From positions 1 to 64,000 of the forward strand of contig NW_005200087.1 of NCBI RefSeq assembly GCF_000372725.1: a DNA stretch of 64,000 nucleotides, written 5' to 3'. The stretch comes from Emiliania huxleyi CCMP1516 (taxonomy: Eukaryota > Haptophyta > Isochrysidales > Noelaerhabdaceae). Under the pieces are notes generated by a model. The model searched no databases, was not told the origin of the DNA, and saw nothing but the letters and a program-made list of their open reading frames with translations. Below, piece by piece: positions 10,836 to 20,875 of this stretch; within the stretch, counting starts at the first letter, position 1, and every line of letters starts with the position of its first letter. Both the position numbers and the translations under genes were made by a program.

Positions 10836-11105
10836 CTGCCGCCGCACCTGCAGCAGCCACACCCGCAGCAGTGGCTTCCGCACCCGGGGCTTGCGCGAGC
10901 GTGGGAGGCGGCGGCAGCAGCTGCCCCGGGCAGTGCGGCGGAACTGCTGGCGAGGGGCGGTGCTCCCGCATGGGGCACCGCGCAACTCTCGCCCCCCGCG
11001 GCTTACGCCGACATCAACTCGATGCTCGCGCGCCTGCACATGGAGAGGGTTGCGGCCGGGGTGAGACCCGCGTGGCGAGGCGACGACGACGACGAGGACC
11101 TCTGA
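10530..11105 (+). CDS. Polyglutamine protein, unknown function
   Basis: This 191-residue frame starts MKRLRINSRW, has a Pro-rich segment (PPVPLGPIFPPAPPPQQP), about 31 consecutive glutamines, a His/Pro/Gln segment, and an Ala-rich helix-forming tail (YADINSMLARLHMERVAAG) ending in the acidic DDDDEDL. The frame is consistent across the repeat and the flanks. No DNA-binding or catalytic domain is visible. Long polyQ tracts are common in transcriptional co-regulators, but nothing here proves that role. Earlier exons upstream cannot be excluded. Confidence 0.55.
10740..10832 (+). repeat. Uninterrupted (CAG)31 microsatellite
   Basis: Thirty-one pure CAG triplets encode the polyQ tract of the ORF at 10530-11105. 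The absence of any CAA interruption suggests recent expansion and instability. Confidence 0.95.
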
Positions 11106-11728
11106 GCGGGGTTGCGAATGTGACTCTCTCTCTTTCTCTCTCTATTGTCTCCACCCACCCCACGAACGCGTGATGGTACGCGCCCGGACTCGTGCGTGCG
11201 CACCAGTCCAGAGTCGAGATGTGTCGGAGCGCAGGGTGCCTTCTGGAGCTCCGCCTGCCCCCCCCCCCCCCCCGCGTACCAGTGAGCAGTGTCACCGACC
11301 GGGGGTGACGACGTGTGCAGCCATGTTTTAAGGTCTCGATCAACTATTACACACGTGTACATCGTACATGCCACGCAACACCACTTGAACGGTATGGATA
11401 CAAGCACCCACAGCCACACGCTGCCCACACACACGGACGCCTGGCCCTGGGGAGAGCGTGGAGCGTGGTGGAGGGGTGTGGGCGAGGTCGTTGCTGGGAC
11501 GGACGACGGACGCACAGCCGCAAGTCTCGACGAACCTCAACCTGCGCCACCCACGCCGGCATGCAGCCGAACAGTACACAGCCGCAATTGGCGACACACC
11601 CCCGCACCGTTGCATGTACTACGTATGTGTACACCGCCAAGTGCAATACGACGAACGCGCACGACAACAGTATGCACACCAAGTGTGGGCAAGTAATGCA
11701 CAGCGTGACAAGGAATAGACGAGAGGCG
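11106..11728. other. Intergenic region between convergent genes
   Basis: The spacer separates the polyQ ORF (+) from the Mpv17-like gene (-). It holds CT/GT-rich sequence and a run of about fifteen C at 11260-11275. Open frames here are short and domain-free. Confidence 0.5.
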
Positions 11729-12587
11729 TCAGTCCAGAGGCGGCGGGTCGCTCCTCGCGGTGATCGAGCTGAGCACGATAAGCCAGAAGAAGCTCACCGC
11801 GGCGACGAAGGCGATCCGCCACTGCGGCGGCACCACGCCGAACGTGAGGCACTGCACGGGCGTCCAGAGCGCCCAGTACTTTGCGAGCAGGTCGCGCCGC
11901 GCGTCTGCGAGGTAGCGGCGGAGGGCGAGCCTGGCGCCGTAGCCGAAAGCTAGCGCCTGCGAGACAGGGCGCTTCTGTGGGGCAGGGCAGCTCTGCACGG
12001 GCAACTCTGCAGGAGCGAGGTGGATGCAGCGCTGGGCCCACCTTGAACAAGTAGGCAGCGGGCAGGCAGAGGAAGGGAGTGAGGATGAGCTGGTCCACGG
12101 CGACCTTGGAGAGGACGGTGCGCAGGTCAGAGCCCTCTCCCACGAGCGCGGGCAGCATTCGGTTGAAGAGCCAGTGCTGGAAGCACCCCTGATAGATTCC
12201 GCCGTACAGCAAGAAGGCCAGCGTGCGACGCGCGCAATACGGTGCGGCGACCTCAATCTCCTCGCAGGAGAGATCGTCGCAAGTGACGACGCGCGCGCCA
12301 ACAGGCTGGAGTCTGCGCTCTCGCGTCTGTGCGAGCAGATCGGCAAGCACAGCCTTCACGCCCACGACAGCGAAGGCCGAGGCGTACGGGGCTCGTCGCA
12401 GGATGGTGTCAGCCGCGCTCATCACGACATCACCCTGGATGGCAATCGCGACCGGCCTGCGGGATCGATGCCTTACGGGCGTGGGACGATGTGCATGCAA
12501 TTCGACCCTGGACGGGCAGGCGAGGAGCGCAATCATCCCGATCGCCGACATTGTTGTGGTGAACGCAAAAATAACCAAGGGTTTCAC
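11729..12587 (-). CDS. Mpv17/PMP22-family membrane protein
   Basis: Exon 1 runs 12587-12042 and exon 2 11956-11729, separated by an 85-bp GT-AG intron (GTGGGC ... CTCGCAG) in phase 0, giving 257 residues. Family signatures are present: VVGVKAVLADLLAQ in the first membrane helix, GGIYQGCFQHWLFNRMLP, KVAVDQLILTPF, and in exon 2 YWALWTPVQCLTFGVVPPQWR followed by the last membrane segment VAAVSFFWLIVLS. Mpv17/PMP22 proteins are four-helix channel-like proteins of mitochondrial, peroxisomal or plastid membranes. The N-terminal 60 residues contain an extra hydrophobic stretch and Arg-rich sequence, which may be an organelle-targeting leader; the exact start is uncertain. Confidence 0.85.
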
Positions 12588-14184
12588 TGGCTCTTACGTA
12601 CACGAGGAAGACTGCTGACAGGGTCGAAGTCTGTGATGTATCGTACAGCTTGGCATCTTACGTAACTTTGTCCCAAACGGCTCGGGCCGTCTCCTGACGC
12701 ACGGGGTTCGGGGTGTCGGCCGCGGGGGTCCGTGGACCGTGCCGGCCCGGAGTGAATAACCGAAATACCCCCCTTTCCGCTGAGAGCCTGCGCACAACGC
12801 TGATGATAGAGCTGCAAACAAACCGTTAACTTTGGATCTAACAGTCGCACCCACACAACACGATGTTCATCAAGAGTACTGTATGTTCACCCCCCAGAGC
12901 CGATGCGCTCAGCGCTGAGTTATAATTCTTTACGCACTCTGGTGAGTGGTGTTGTGTCGTGTGTTACTGTTGACGAGAGCTAGGACGAGAGCTCAAAAGG
13001 AACCGGCGACCAATTCGCCGCTTAGCCGTGACATTTGTCTTGATCGTGGGGTCATCATGTCATGTTACACTGTGGAGGCGGGCTCCAAAAAACGATGTCA
13101 CTCCGGCACCTGCATGGGCCTGCCGTCGCTCACGCGGCGCGGCGGGCGCACCCTTCTCGGAGCCCGACGATGTTGCGGAGGCGCTCCGGGCATCGCCGTA
13201 TCGCGCGGAGTCCGCGAGAAGACCTCGGCCCGCCCCTTCACCGGCTGCTGCTCGCTCTCCTCCCCCGTCCCCGCGTGGCGCGGGCAGCAAACCACGGCGT
13301 CGTCTGTGGCGATGCCCGCGCGTACCCCTAGTGCCTTTAGGGGCCTAAGAGACCCCCCCCCCCCTCCCGCCTCTCCCCTTTCTCCCATTTTGAAGCTAAA
13401 AGCTTCTCTCACGCCACGCGTAGGGCCTCTTTGCAGTTGTGAAGAAGGCGACCTTGATCGTTCCTAGGCCCGTGCCGATGGTCTGGGTCCAAGCATGCAG
13501 CCCCCAGCCTTAGAAATATTAGAAATACTAGGGCCGCTCGCGCTGAGCACGCTCAATTTCGCTTCCAAGCGGTCACGACTAGGCAGCGGGCCGTAATGGT
13601 TCCGAGGCGGCAGGACGACGGGTCCATGGCCTGGTGAGACCACACTAGCAGTCCCGGACACTTACCGAGGCGATAACCCGCCAAACTAAAACTCTGTTGA
13701 CTGGTATGCCAAATATCCGCCTAAAATCCGCTCTATAAGAGTCCCCGGGGACTCTTCTCCTCGCTGCCCAACCCGTGAGGGTGTCTCGCTGTCGCCGAGA
13801 GATTGTGACGCAGCGGTCGAGACTCGAGTGTCGGACTTCGCTCTTCGCTCGGTATACACTATACTTTTTCGAAGCAAACCGTCGACGGCGGGGAGCAAAC
13901 CACGGTGACATCGTTTGCTGGCCTGTTCTAGCAGAGCTGCGCATGTGGTGCGTGGTGATTCGCCGCACAAGAACCCCCCCCCCCCCCCCAAAGCGAGTTG
14001 AGGCTTTCGTTCGGAAACCGTCGCAAACCGCGGCTCATTTTATTTTTGTAAATGGTCTCGGCTCTCTCGATTCGTCGCCCGTGGCGCCGCGAACGACCAC
14101 ACTAGTGGGTCCGCAGGACAGTCCTCATGTTCATGCACCGCAACACACAATCAGCCGAACGAAACGCAGTAGTCGTGGTCAAAA
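12588..14184. other. 1.6-kb gene-poor region
   Basis: No supported gene. The longest frames have no domain and overlap each other in all frames, as random GC-rich sequence does. Visible features are a poly-C tract near 13350-13363, a small hairpin GAAGCT-AAA-AGCTTC near 13391-13405, and a run of C near 13974-13989. No tRNA or rRNA signature was seen. Confidence 0.5.
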
Positions 14185-14664
14185 TTAAAACAAGGAGGTG
14201 AATGGATTCGGCAGCGAGGAGAAAAGCCCTCGGGCTGGAGGTTTGTAAAGCATGGCGATCTCCTCTGCCGACATGCCCCCCGTGTCCATGCTGGTGAGGT
14301 GCATGGCGCGCGGGTTGGAGCCGAGTAAAACGGCGTTCTTTGCCGCCTCGACGGCCTCGTCATCGGAGGCGCCGTTGTCGAGGGCCTCCTGTGCTGCTGC
14401 GGCCATCATCAATTGAGTCATGTCCGGTGGCTGCTGGCCAAGCTTGTAGTTCTTGCCCGGAGCCCACGACGCAGATGAGGGGGCGCCATTTAGCGCCTTG
14501 TGCATCGGCGTCGCAAACTGAAGAGATGCGCCTTGTGCGCTCATCGAGACGCCTGTCGATGCTGGTGGCGTGGCAGACGCCTTGAATTTCTTGGATGCTG
14601 ATGGCGAGCTGAAGGAGGAAGTGGCAAGCTCCTCCTCGCCATTGTACCTGAAACCACAGCCCAT
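14185..14664 (-). CDS. Hypothetical protein, possible N-myristoylation site
   Basis: A 159-residue frame begins MGCGFRYNGEEEL, where Gly2-Cys3 would suit N-myristoylation and palmitoylation. An in-frame stop lies about 14 codons upstream of this Met. The sequence is Ser/Ala-rich, then has helical segments (PDMTQLMMAAAAQEALDNG, DDEAVEAAKNAVLLG) and ends with PARGLFSSLPNPFTSLF. I do not recognise the family. An AG acceptor (GGTTTCAG) lies just after the Met codon, so this could instead be the last exon of a longer gene. It is divergent from the GT8 gene, with only about 100 bp between them. Confidence 0.5.
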   Translation of the reverse strand: MGCGFRYNGEEELATSSFSSPSASKKFKASATPPASTGVSMSAQGASLQFATPMHKALNGAPSSASWAPGKNYKLGQQPPDMTQLMMAAAAQEALDNGASDDEAVEAAKNAVLLGSNPRAMHLTSMDTGGMSAEEIAMLYKPPARGLFSSLPNPFTSLF

Positions 14665-14762
14665 GTCAGTGAGCCATGATGGGTACCCTGTGTGCGTTTC
14701 GGCTCAGCGCACCAGTCGGCCCATGAGTTGCCTGGAAGGTACATGTCGAACAGCTTGTTCAG

Positions 14763-15500
14763 CAATGTGCCGACGCCCAAGAACTGAATGTGCTCGCCTC
14801 GCCCTACTCCCGGGTGGTGTGGCTGGACCCCGACATGCTGGTCGAGAAGAGCATCGACAGCCTGTGTGAGCAGCCTCACAACGTCTCGCTTTCCGCAGCG
14901 CTCAACGCGGGAGTGGAAGCTTACACCTGCTGGGCGCCGCCCGACGCTGCAGAGACGTCGGAACGAGGCCGCCCAGTGTTTAACGAGCGCTCCTGGAGAT
15001 GTGGTGACTGCGCACACGCACCCATCGATGGCGCCTCCGGCAGCGCCTCTGGCTCCGAGAGCGTGGTCGGCGGTGCCTTGCCGCCGTGCAAGTACATGCT
15101 CAATAGCGGCGTCATGTCGCTGCGGCCGCTACCGACGGCAACCGCTTTCCAGAGGTTGGTACTCGAGCGCATCGCTCGCGGCGAGGTCGCGTCGCGCGAG
15201 GGCAGCGACCAGGGCGCGATCAACTCGCTCAACTACGCGTTTCGGCTCTTTGGATCATCCGGAGTGCGCATCCTCCCCTCCACCTTCAACAGCCTTGCTC
15301 GGGTGTACGCCATCCGGGGCAGGTCGCGCTGGGGCGAGCCGCGGGTGATCCACTTCTCGGGTGAAACCAAGCCGTGGCGCAAGGTGGGTGTCAGTGGTGG
15401 GCCTCGAGAGCAGCAGGCTCGCAGCCTTCGGCGGCGCATCCAGCCGCTGCTGGACCGCTGGGAGGACACCTGTGGCCGCTTCCGCAACCTTCCAGCATAA
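14763..15500 (+). CDS. Glycosyltransferase family 8 (glycogenin-like), 5' end missing
   Basis: The frame shows GT8 hallmarks: LNVLASPYSRVVWLDPDMLV with the DxD metal-binding motif (here DPD), KYMLNSGVMSLRP, SDQGAINSLNY, and HFSGETKPW, the usual C-terminal HxxGxxKPW motif. GT8 enzymes are retaining transferases using UDP-sugars; glycogenin and galactinol synthase belong here. No ATG starts the frame: it opens after an acceptor (CTTGTTCAG at 14754-14762), so one or more 5' exons encoding the nucleotide-binding N-terminus are needed. Only about 100 bp separates it from the divergent gene upstream, so those exons either overlap that gene or are lost. A Cys-rich insertion (about residues 55-95) is unusual. 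Confidence 0.75.
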   Translation, partial: QCADAQELNVLASPYSRVVWLDPDMLVEKSIDSLCEQPHNVSLSAALNAGVEAYTCWAPPDAAETSERGRPVFNERSWRCGDCAHAPIDGASGSASGSESVVGGALPPCKYMLNSGVMSLRPLPTATAFQRLVLERIARGEVASREGSDQGAINSLNYAFRLFGSSGVRILPSTFNSLARVYAIRGRSRWGEPRVIHFSGETKPWRKVGVSGGPREQQARSLRRRIQPLLDRWEDTCGRFRNLPA

Positions 15501-15907
15501 GAAAGAGAGAGAAGTCGTAGGGATCCCTAGATCCCGAAGAAAGAAAGAAAGAAAACGGACAACCCAAGGGAGGGATGCTATGTTGAAGTTGACCACGATT
15601 TTTCTTTTTCGTCCCGTGCCCAGTGTTGTGCGACGAAGTTAATTGTAAAATTCTTTTTCGCTTGCCATGAGGCGGAGCAGTCGCGCAGGGCGAGACGAGG
15701 GAGGGAGCAGGACGTTGCGGAGATCAGCAGGAGGATGTAAAAAGAGATTAGGAGCAACAGGGACCCGAGGGACCATGTGGAAGACGGCTAGTGCTAGTCC
15801 CCCATCAGGAGGACGACCCCGGCTAGTCGCCCCCTGCACAAAGACCGCAGGGCGCCCTGTTCCTTTTTACCCATCTCATGGATGCCGTTTTATTTATTTA
15901 TTGCCAT
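15501..15907. other. Intergenic region with part of a dispersed repeat
   Basis: No gene. At about 15538-15575 it contains AAAGAAAGAAAAC and CAACCCAAGGGAGGG, and at 15614-15640 CCCGTGCCCAGTGTTGTGCG. Related strings recur near 37720, 45680 and 56865-56915, indicating a short dispersed repeat. Confidence 0.5.
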
Positions 15908-16400
15908 ATGTGGCCCGCGTCGAGATCTCTGCTCGCGGTGGCGCTCGTCGCCGTCACTGCCGCGGTGCGCGCACATCGCGCATCGCACCAGCCCGTGCGC
16001 CCCACTAACCACGCGCCCGTGCGCTGCGTGTCGCGCGCAGGCGGATCCAGTGGCGCGGGGTGCGTCAGACGGGGATTCTGTGCGGCCGCAGCGAGCAGCC
16101 GAGGACGTGTTCGCCGGAGCAGACGGCGAGACGGTGGGCGACTCGAGCTGGTCGCTGGCGAACGGCGGGATCGTCAGTGACATGCGCGCGCACCTTCAGC
16201 GGAGGAGGCAGCGCGAGGGCGCCGACCTCATCTCCGCAGCGCACGGCGGTGCAATCGGCTCGGCCGTCGCTGCCGTGGGCCGGCTCCTGCGCTCGCGCTA
16301 CCTGCGCAACGTGCGGCGCTCGATGCTGCTCGCGCTCAGCATGTGGAGCTGGTACGTCTTCAACACGAAGACCTACGTTCGACCCGAGTACGAGGACTAG
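15908..16400 (+). CDS. Small secretory-pathway protein, unknown
   Basis: Exon 1 (15908-15964) encodes a signal peptide, MWPASRSLLAVALVAVTAA. A 76-bp GT-AG intron (15965-16040), which contains a good branch-point-like CTAAC, leads in phase 0 to exon 2 (16041-16400, starting ADPVARGASDGD), for about 138 residues. The mature protein has a charged segment (RAHLQRRRQREGADL), a Gly/Ala-rich helix and a C-terminal segment RRSMLLALSMWSWYVFNTK that could insert in a membrane. I do not recognise the family. Without this intron the exon 1 frame has no link to the well-formed C-terminal frame. Confidence 0.6.
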
Positions 16401-16683
16401 GAGCAGAGAGTGGTTTGACGGCCGACGGCATTACGCTCTCTTGTCTCTACACACGGAGTTGAGCAGCGGTGCTGCAGCACACCGGCTTAGAATTCTGAAT
16501 CGACATTTTTCTGTACGGTAGCGTAGCGCAAGGAGGAACGATGAAAACTCTCCATCTCTAAGGGAGGCCGACATCATTCCCTTTGCCGAGAAGTGGAGAA
16601 GCGACGAGAACCGCGGCGCGCCCGCCCGTGAACCCCGCCCAACCCCGCCGCCGGGCGCCGGCGCCGCTGCGAGCACTTGGCGC

Positions 16684-17421
16684 TCAGCCGTCCTTGCCGG
16701 TGCGCGACCCGCGAAGGGGCGCCCCCGCGCCCTCCGCCTCCGCCGCCTCCGGCGGCGCCTCGGGCAGTCCGACCCCTTCCCCGACGAACGGCTTGAGCAC
16801 GCCCTTCGAGTTGGAGATGAGCGAGTCCTCCGTCGGGCCGAGCGCGAAGGGGTTGTCTCGCTTGACCTGGGGCGGCAGGCCGGAGGCGTGGCCGCGCGGG
16901 TCGTACGCGGAGGAGAGGGTCACCGGCCCCGGCGCGAAGAAGTAGCTGTTCGCCGGGTCGCGCATCGTCTCGCCGAAGAGCGAGTACTTGATTGTGACGA
17001 GCTCGAGCTCCAGCTGAAGACGCGAGCCCGCGGGCAGCTGCTGCGCGTCGTCCTCGAGCCGCGGGCGCGGGCTCGACGCCCACTGTAGCCGCAGCTTCGT
17101 GCCGACGCATCTCCCCGCGAGCGCCGCGTCCACGCCAGGTAGGTAGAAGGAGCCGAGCTGGTACACGAGCGGCCGAGCGGCGTACCGAGTGTCGAAGGCG
17201 CGCCCGTCGGCGAAGCGGCCGGTGTAGCGCACCGCCACAAAGTCCTGGGCCTGCGCGCGCCCCTGGCAGAGCTCCGGCTGCTCCAGGACCTCCACGGTGG
17301 GGGAGTTGCCCGCTCCGCCGAAGAGGGCAGAGGCGGGCTGCGACGGCAGCAGCGCCGGCAGCAGCGACAGTGCGGCCAGCGCGCCACGCCGCGTCAACGC
17401 CGGCGACGCGTCTAGGCGCAT
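16684..17421 (-). CDS. FKBP-type peptidyl-prolyl isomerase, probable thylakoid lumen
   Basis: This intronless 245-residue frame has a leader with twin arginines and a hydrophobic core (LTRRGALAALSLLPALLPSQ, then ASALFGG), as in Tat-dependent thylakoid-lumen proteins. An FKBP domain follows at about 50-145, with VAVRYTGRFADGRAFDTRY, YQLGSFYLPGVDAALAGRCVGTKLRL and the closing strand LQLELELVTI. FKBPs catalyse prolyl cis-trans isomerisation and assist photosystem assembly in the lumen. The C-terminal hundred residues are Pro/Gly-rich and unassigned. The predicted leader lacks an obvious ER signal ahead of the Tat segment, so an upstream in-frame exon is possible. Confidence 0.8.
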   Translation of the reverse strand: MRLDASPALTRRGALAALSLLPALLPSQPASALFGGAGNSPTVEVLEQPELCQGRAQAQDFVAVRYTGRFADGRAFDTRYAARPLVYQLGSFYLPGVDAALAGRCVGTKLRLQWASSPRPRLEDDAQQLPAGSRLQLELELVTIKYSLFGETMRDPANSYFFAPGPVTLSSAYDPRGHASGLPPQVKRDNPFALGPTEDSLISNSKGVLKPFVGEGVGLPEAPPEAAEAEGAGAPLRGSRTGKDG

Positions 17422-18215
17422 CGGCTAGTGCTGCGGCGAAGGGCAGAGGGGCGACAACAGCACTCGGGGGCGACGGCGGAGGCACGGCTGACTGTCCCTC
17501 ACTCTCCTGCTCTCGCCGGCACACGAGTAAGAATACTACTGTCCAAGCCTAAAGTCTGGGCAGGTTACTCAGGACACGATCCCGGCGTGAACACAACTAA
17601 CCGACGGATCCGCTCCTGACAGTGGCATGCACCGCGCTGCGGCGCGTGCCACTGTCTTTGTTTGAAGTAAAAAGTCGAATCAGAGCGGTGTCGGCGTTGT
17701 CCTGAGTTTTCTCCCCCGGACCGCCCGTCCAGCACCGCTCCGGGACGCACGCCGGCGAAGCACCGTCAAGCTGATGTACGGCCCCGGAATCGCCTCCCCT
17801 GGCTTAGCTAAAGTGAGAGTTATTGTGCACATGGTCAGTATCTACAATATACTCACTGACACCCCCCCTCCCAGAGCTCGTCCCGGTCCGCCACGGCCAT
17901 CCTCGGCCTCCGGAGGGCCCCCGGCCGCGGCGTGGTGCGGCGGCGTCACAAATCCGACGGCAGAGCACCGGGACGCGGTCGGGCGATCTGAGGTCCAGTG
18001 AGGCGTATGCATTGCCTATCCAGGGCTATCACCTGGACCTATCAACAGGCGCCTGCGGCGCCGTGGTCAGGAGCTGCTGTTCACGCCGGTCCACACTTTC
18101 ATAGTGGACAGTACGAATGCCAAGTCGGTGGCGCCACAGCCGTGCCACAGTTGATGGTCTCGACGGGTCGCATTTGCACGGAGACTGACTGCTGACTGAG
18201 TGACTGCAAGCACGC
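17422..18215. other. Intergenic region between divergent genes
   Basis: This spacer lies between the FKBP gene (-) and the DUF151 gene (+), so promoters of both probably lie in it. A strong hairpin is present at 17618-17656. No coding pattern was seen. Confidence 0.5.
17618..17656. other. Hairpin-forming inverted repeat
   Basis: GACAGTGGCA and its exact complement TGCCACTGTC flank a 19-base GC-rich centre that can itself pair partly. It sits in the divergent spacer rather than at a gene end, so a terminator role is not supported. Confidence 0.8.
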
Positions 18216-20277
18216 GTGGACCGCCGCCTTCTCGACCTCCCCACGTGCATGTGCATGCTCCTCCTCTCGCTCCCATCTGCCGCGGCGGTGCCCATCCGCC
18301 TCTCCGACTTTGTCCCTCTCCGGTTCGCCGGCCTCGGCCGCTGCGCGGCGGCGCCTGCGCTATTCCTCTCCGAGACACGCGAGGGACCGGTCCTTCCGGT
18401 TCCCATTCCTGCCGACGCGGTGATGGCGTGCGAGCAGGCCCTCAATGCAGCACGCCCATCAATGGTCGAGGTGCTTCTCCAGGCTCAGGCCACCGCCGGC
18501 CGCGATGGCGGCCTCTTTGACAATCTGCCGTTTGCGGCCTGGAACCCGGCGCCGCAGGCCAAGCGAGACGCCTTTGCTCGCTGCTCGGGCCGCGGCTACC
18601 CGCGCGAGGGCTATCGCTCTGCCTACCACCTCCTCGTCGACATGGCGCGTCGCGACGCTTGCGCCGACATCGCGTGCGTGGTGCTGGAGGACACCGCCCT
18701 GCTGGGCGACTCGCTCGTGGTGGGCGGAGCGCTCGTGCTCGAGCGGCGGCTGCCGATGGCACGCGACTCGGGGAGCTTCGCGGCGGGCGCCGGCCCGCCG
18801 CCCGCCCAAGACGCGCGCTGGCGGGCCAAGGACGAGGCCGAGGGGCTCGGCGACGAGGGCTGGCAGGGCGAGGCCTCGCTGCCCGAGCTGGCGGAGGACG
18901 CGACGCTGTGCGAGTGCACCGCCGACGAGGCGCTCGGCGTGGCGCTGGCGCTCGGCTGTCGCGTGCTGGTCGACGCTCGCGTGTGGGAAGGCGGCCGGAC
19001 TGCTCCGCGGTACAGCGAGCAGCGCGGCAAGATGCGGCTCGAGGTGATGCCGCGCACGGCGGAGAGGGCTGAGGGAGAGGAGGGAGGGGAGGGCGAGCGG
19101 CGCCCTCCCCCGCCGCTGCCTTGGGAGATCAGTTCTGCGGACGAGCTCCTCTCCCTCTCGCTCGAGGACAAGGCCCGCTCGGCGCTGCGGGCGGGGCTGC
19201 GGCTGCCTCGGAGGCGAGAGGCGACCAACGAGGTGGGGAAGAGCCGCTCGACGCGGGGAGCCTTTCCTGAGGAGGCTTTCCTGAGCCGTGTCTCCCCCCC
19301 TCCTGCAGGCCCTGACCCAGCTGCTCGAGCCTCTCCTCGACGAGGACGTGCGCCGACGCCTCGCGATGCGGCGCGCCCTCGAGGTGGGCGACGTCGGCGC
19401 CGCCGCGGCGCTCGAGGCTGGCAGCAGCCGCCGCGGGCAGCTGCTCGCCGCGTTGCGTCGCGCGGTAAACGAGGAGCGGTACGGCGAGGCGGCGGAGCTG
19501 TCTCTGGAGCTGCGCGTCGAGACGAGCCGGCGGGCGGACGTGACTCAGGACGAGGGCGGCTACGACCGCTACCTCGACCAGGACGACTGGTACGCACGCG
19601 GGCTCGCGGCGGAGCGCGAGAGGGAGCTGCAAAAGGAGCGGGAGAGGGCGGCGGAGAGGGAGGCGGCCGCCGAAGCGGTCGCAGAGGCGGCCGCGGAGGC
19701 GGAGGAGGCGGAGGAGGCGGAGGAGGCGGCGCGGGTGGCGAGAGAGAGGAGGGAGGCGGAAATGGCAGCGGCAGAGGAGGCGGAGGCAGCAGCGGAGAGG
19801 CTGGTGGCAGAGGAAGCAGCGGCGTCGGCAGAGGCCAAAGCGGCGGTGTTGGCAGAGGAGGCAGCCGGCGGATTTCGCTTCGACGTGGTCTCGGCTCCGC
19901 GGGGCGCCGAGGAGACCGGCTCCTGGAGCGACGCGCTTGAGGGGCGCGTGTTCGAGCAGATGCTGGCGGCCTTCGACAATTATCCACCGGAGGAGGTGGA
20001 GGCGCTGCTCGCGGCTCTCGTGCGGGCCGCGGGCGATGGGGAGGCGGAGGCGGAGCGCTCGTTGCTCAAGCTGGCGGGCTTGGCGCGGAGTATCGAGGCG
20101 CTGCCGGCGGCCGGCTCTGGCGGGGACGGCGCTCTGGCGGCGGACGAGGCGCGCAGCCTCTACTCTCAGGTGCGCATGTGGGGCAAGGACGGGGAGAGGT
20201 GGCTCGAGGGGAGAGGAGGGCGAGACTCCGGTGGCTCTTGGCTCGGGTGGCTGAACGATCTTCGCCGAGGTCTCTGA
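18216..20277 (+). CDS. DUF151 (bifunctional nuclease-like) protein with UVR motif
   Basis: Exon 1 (18216-19232) and exon 2 (19309-20277) join in phase 0 over a 76-bp GT-AG intron with a poly-C tract before CCTGCAG, giving 661 residues. The N-terminus has a signal-like segment (MCMLLLSLPSAAA). DUF151-like elements are GPVLPVPIPADAVMACEQAL, ARPSMVEVLLQ, CVVLEDTALLGDSLVVGGAL and CTADEALGVALALGCRVLV, matching the order of the bifunctional nuclease fold. Exon 2 has a UVR-like motif (QLLAALRRAVNEERYGEAAE), then a long Glu/Ala coiled coil (about 460-560) and a C-terminal helical domain. A DUF151+UVR pairing is known in plant BBD nucleases. An ER or plastid location is likely from the leader. Nuclease activity is inferred from fold similarity only. 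Confidence 0.6.
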
Positions 20278-20875
20278 CACCCACAGAGGTCGTGGCTTGT
20301 CCTCTGTTGATGCATGCAGACACACGAGACACGGGTACATCGGCACGGTGGAACCTTATAGACCAGCGCGCTGTGGCGGTACTTCTTCTCCGAATAACAA
20401 TGTCTGTGAAAAAGAGTTTCAAGGAAACTCCCTCCCGAGGCGAGCCCACTTCCCCTTGTGCAGACGAGCCCGCCAAATTCCGTGCGGGTAGGTGTGGTAG
20501 CTGGTCACGTCCGTTTTCCCCGTACTTTATCTGTACTCCCCGTTCTCCGTCTCTCCGTGCGCTCCGTCTGTGAGGGACCTCCCCCTAACGAACGCGACGA
20601 GACCCCTCCCCACACCCTTGGCGCCGGCCAAAAAAAACGCCACCCACTCAGCCGTGAAAACAGATAAGCCGATTCTCTCGAGGTCTCGAGATACACAAAG
20701 CGTCCAACCCGAGCCCAGTGTCGTAAAAGAATGTAACTAAAATAACTCACAGCAGACAGGCTCGGCGGACTGGCGCGTGCTAGCACTATTACAAAAGAAA
20801 TATCAATCGCGCGGACGTTTCGCGCGGACGACTCACGGGCAGCTGCGCTCCGCGTCGTTCCTTTTGGGGTTTTGC
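20278..20875. other. Intergenic region
   Basis: No supported gene. It contains TTCTCTCGAGGTCTCGAGA near 20673, a short inverted repeat, and AT-richer sequence just before the coiled-coil gene, probably its promoter. Confidence 0.45.

Noticed and set aside
12946..13467. 173-residue plus-strand ORF in the gene-poor region
   Set aside because: It runs through a poly-C tract, overlaps equally long frames on both strands and has no domain or steady codon pattern.
14788..15348. ATG-initiated frame overlapping the GT8 gene
   Set aside because: The GT8 motifs lie in the frame two bases later, which lacks an ATG because it starts at a splice acceptor.
18623..19987. 454-residue minus-strand Arg/Pro/Ser-rich ORF
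   Set aside because: It is the complement of the DUF151-UVR exons, with composition typical of antisense frames in GC-rich genes.
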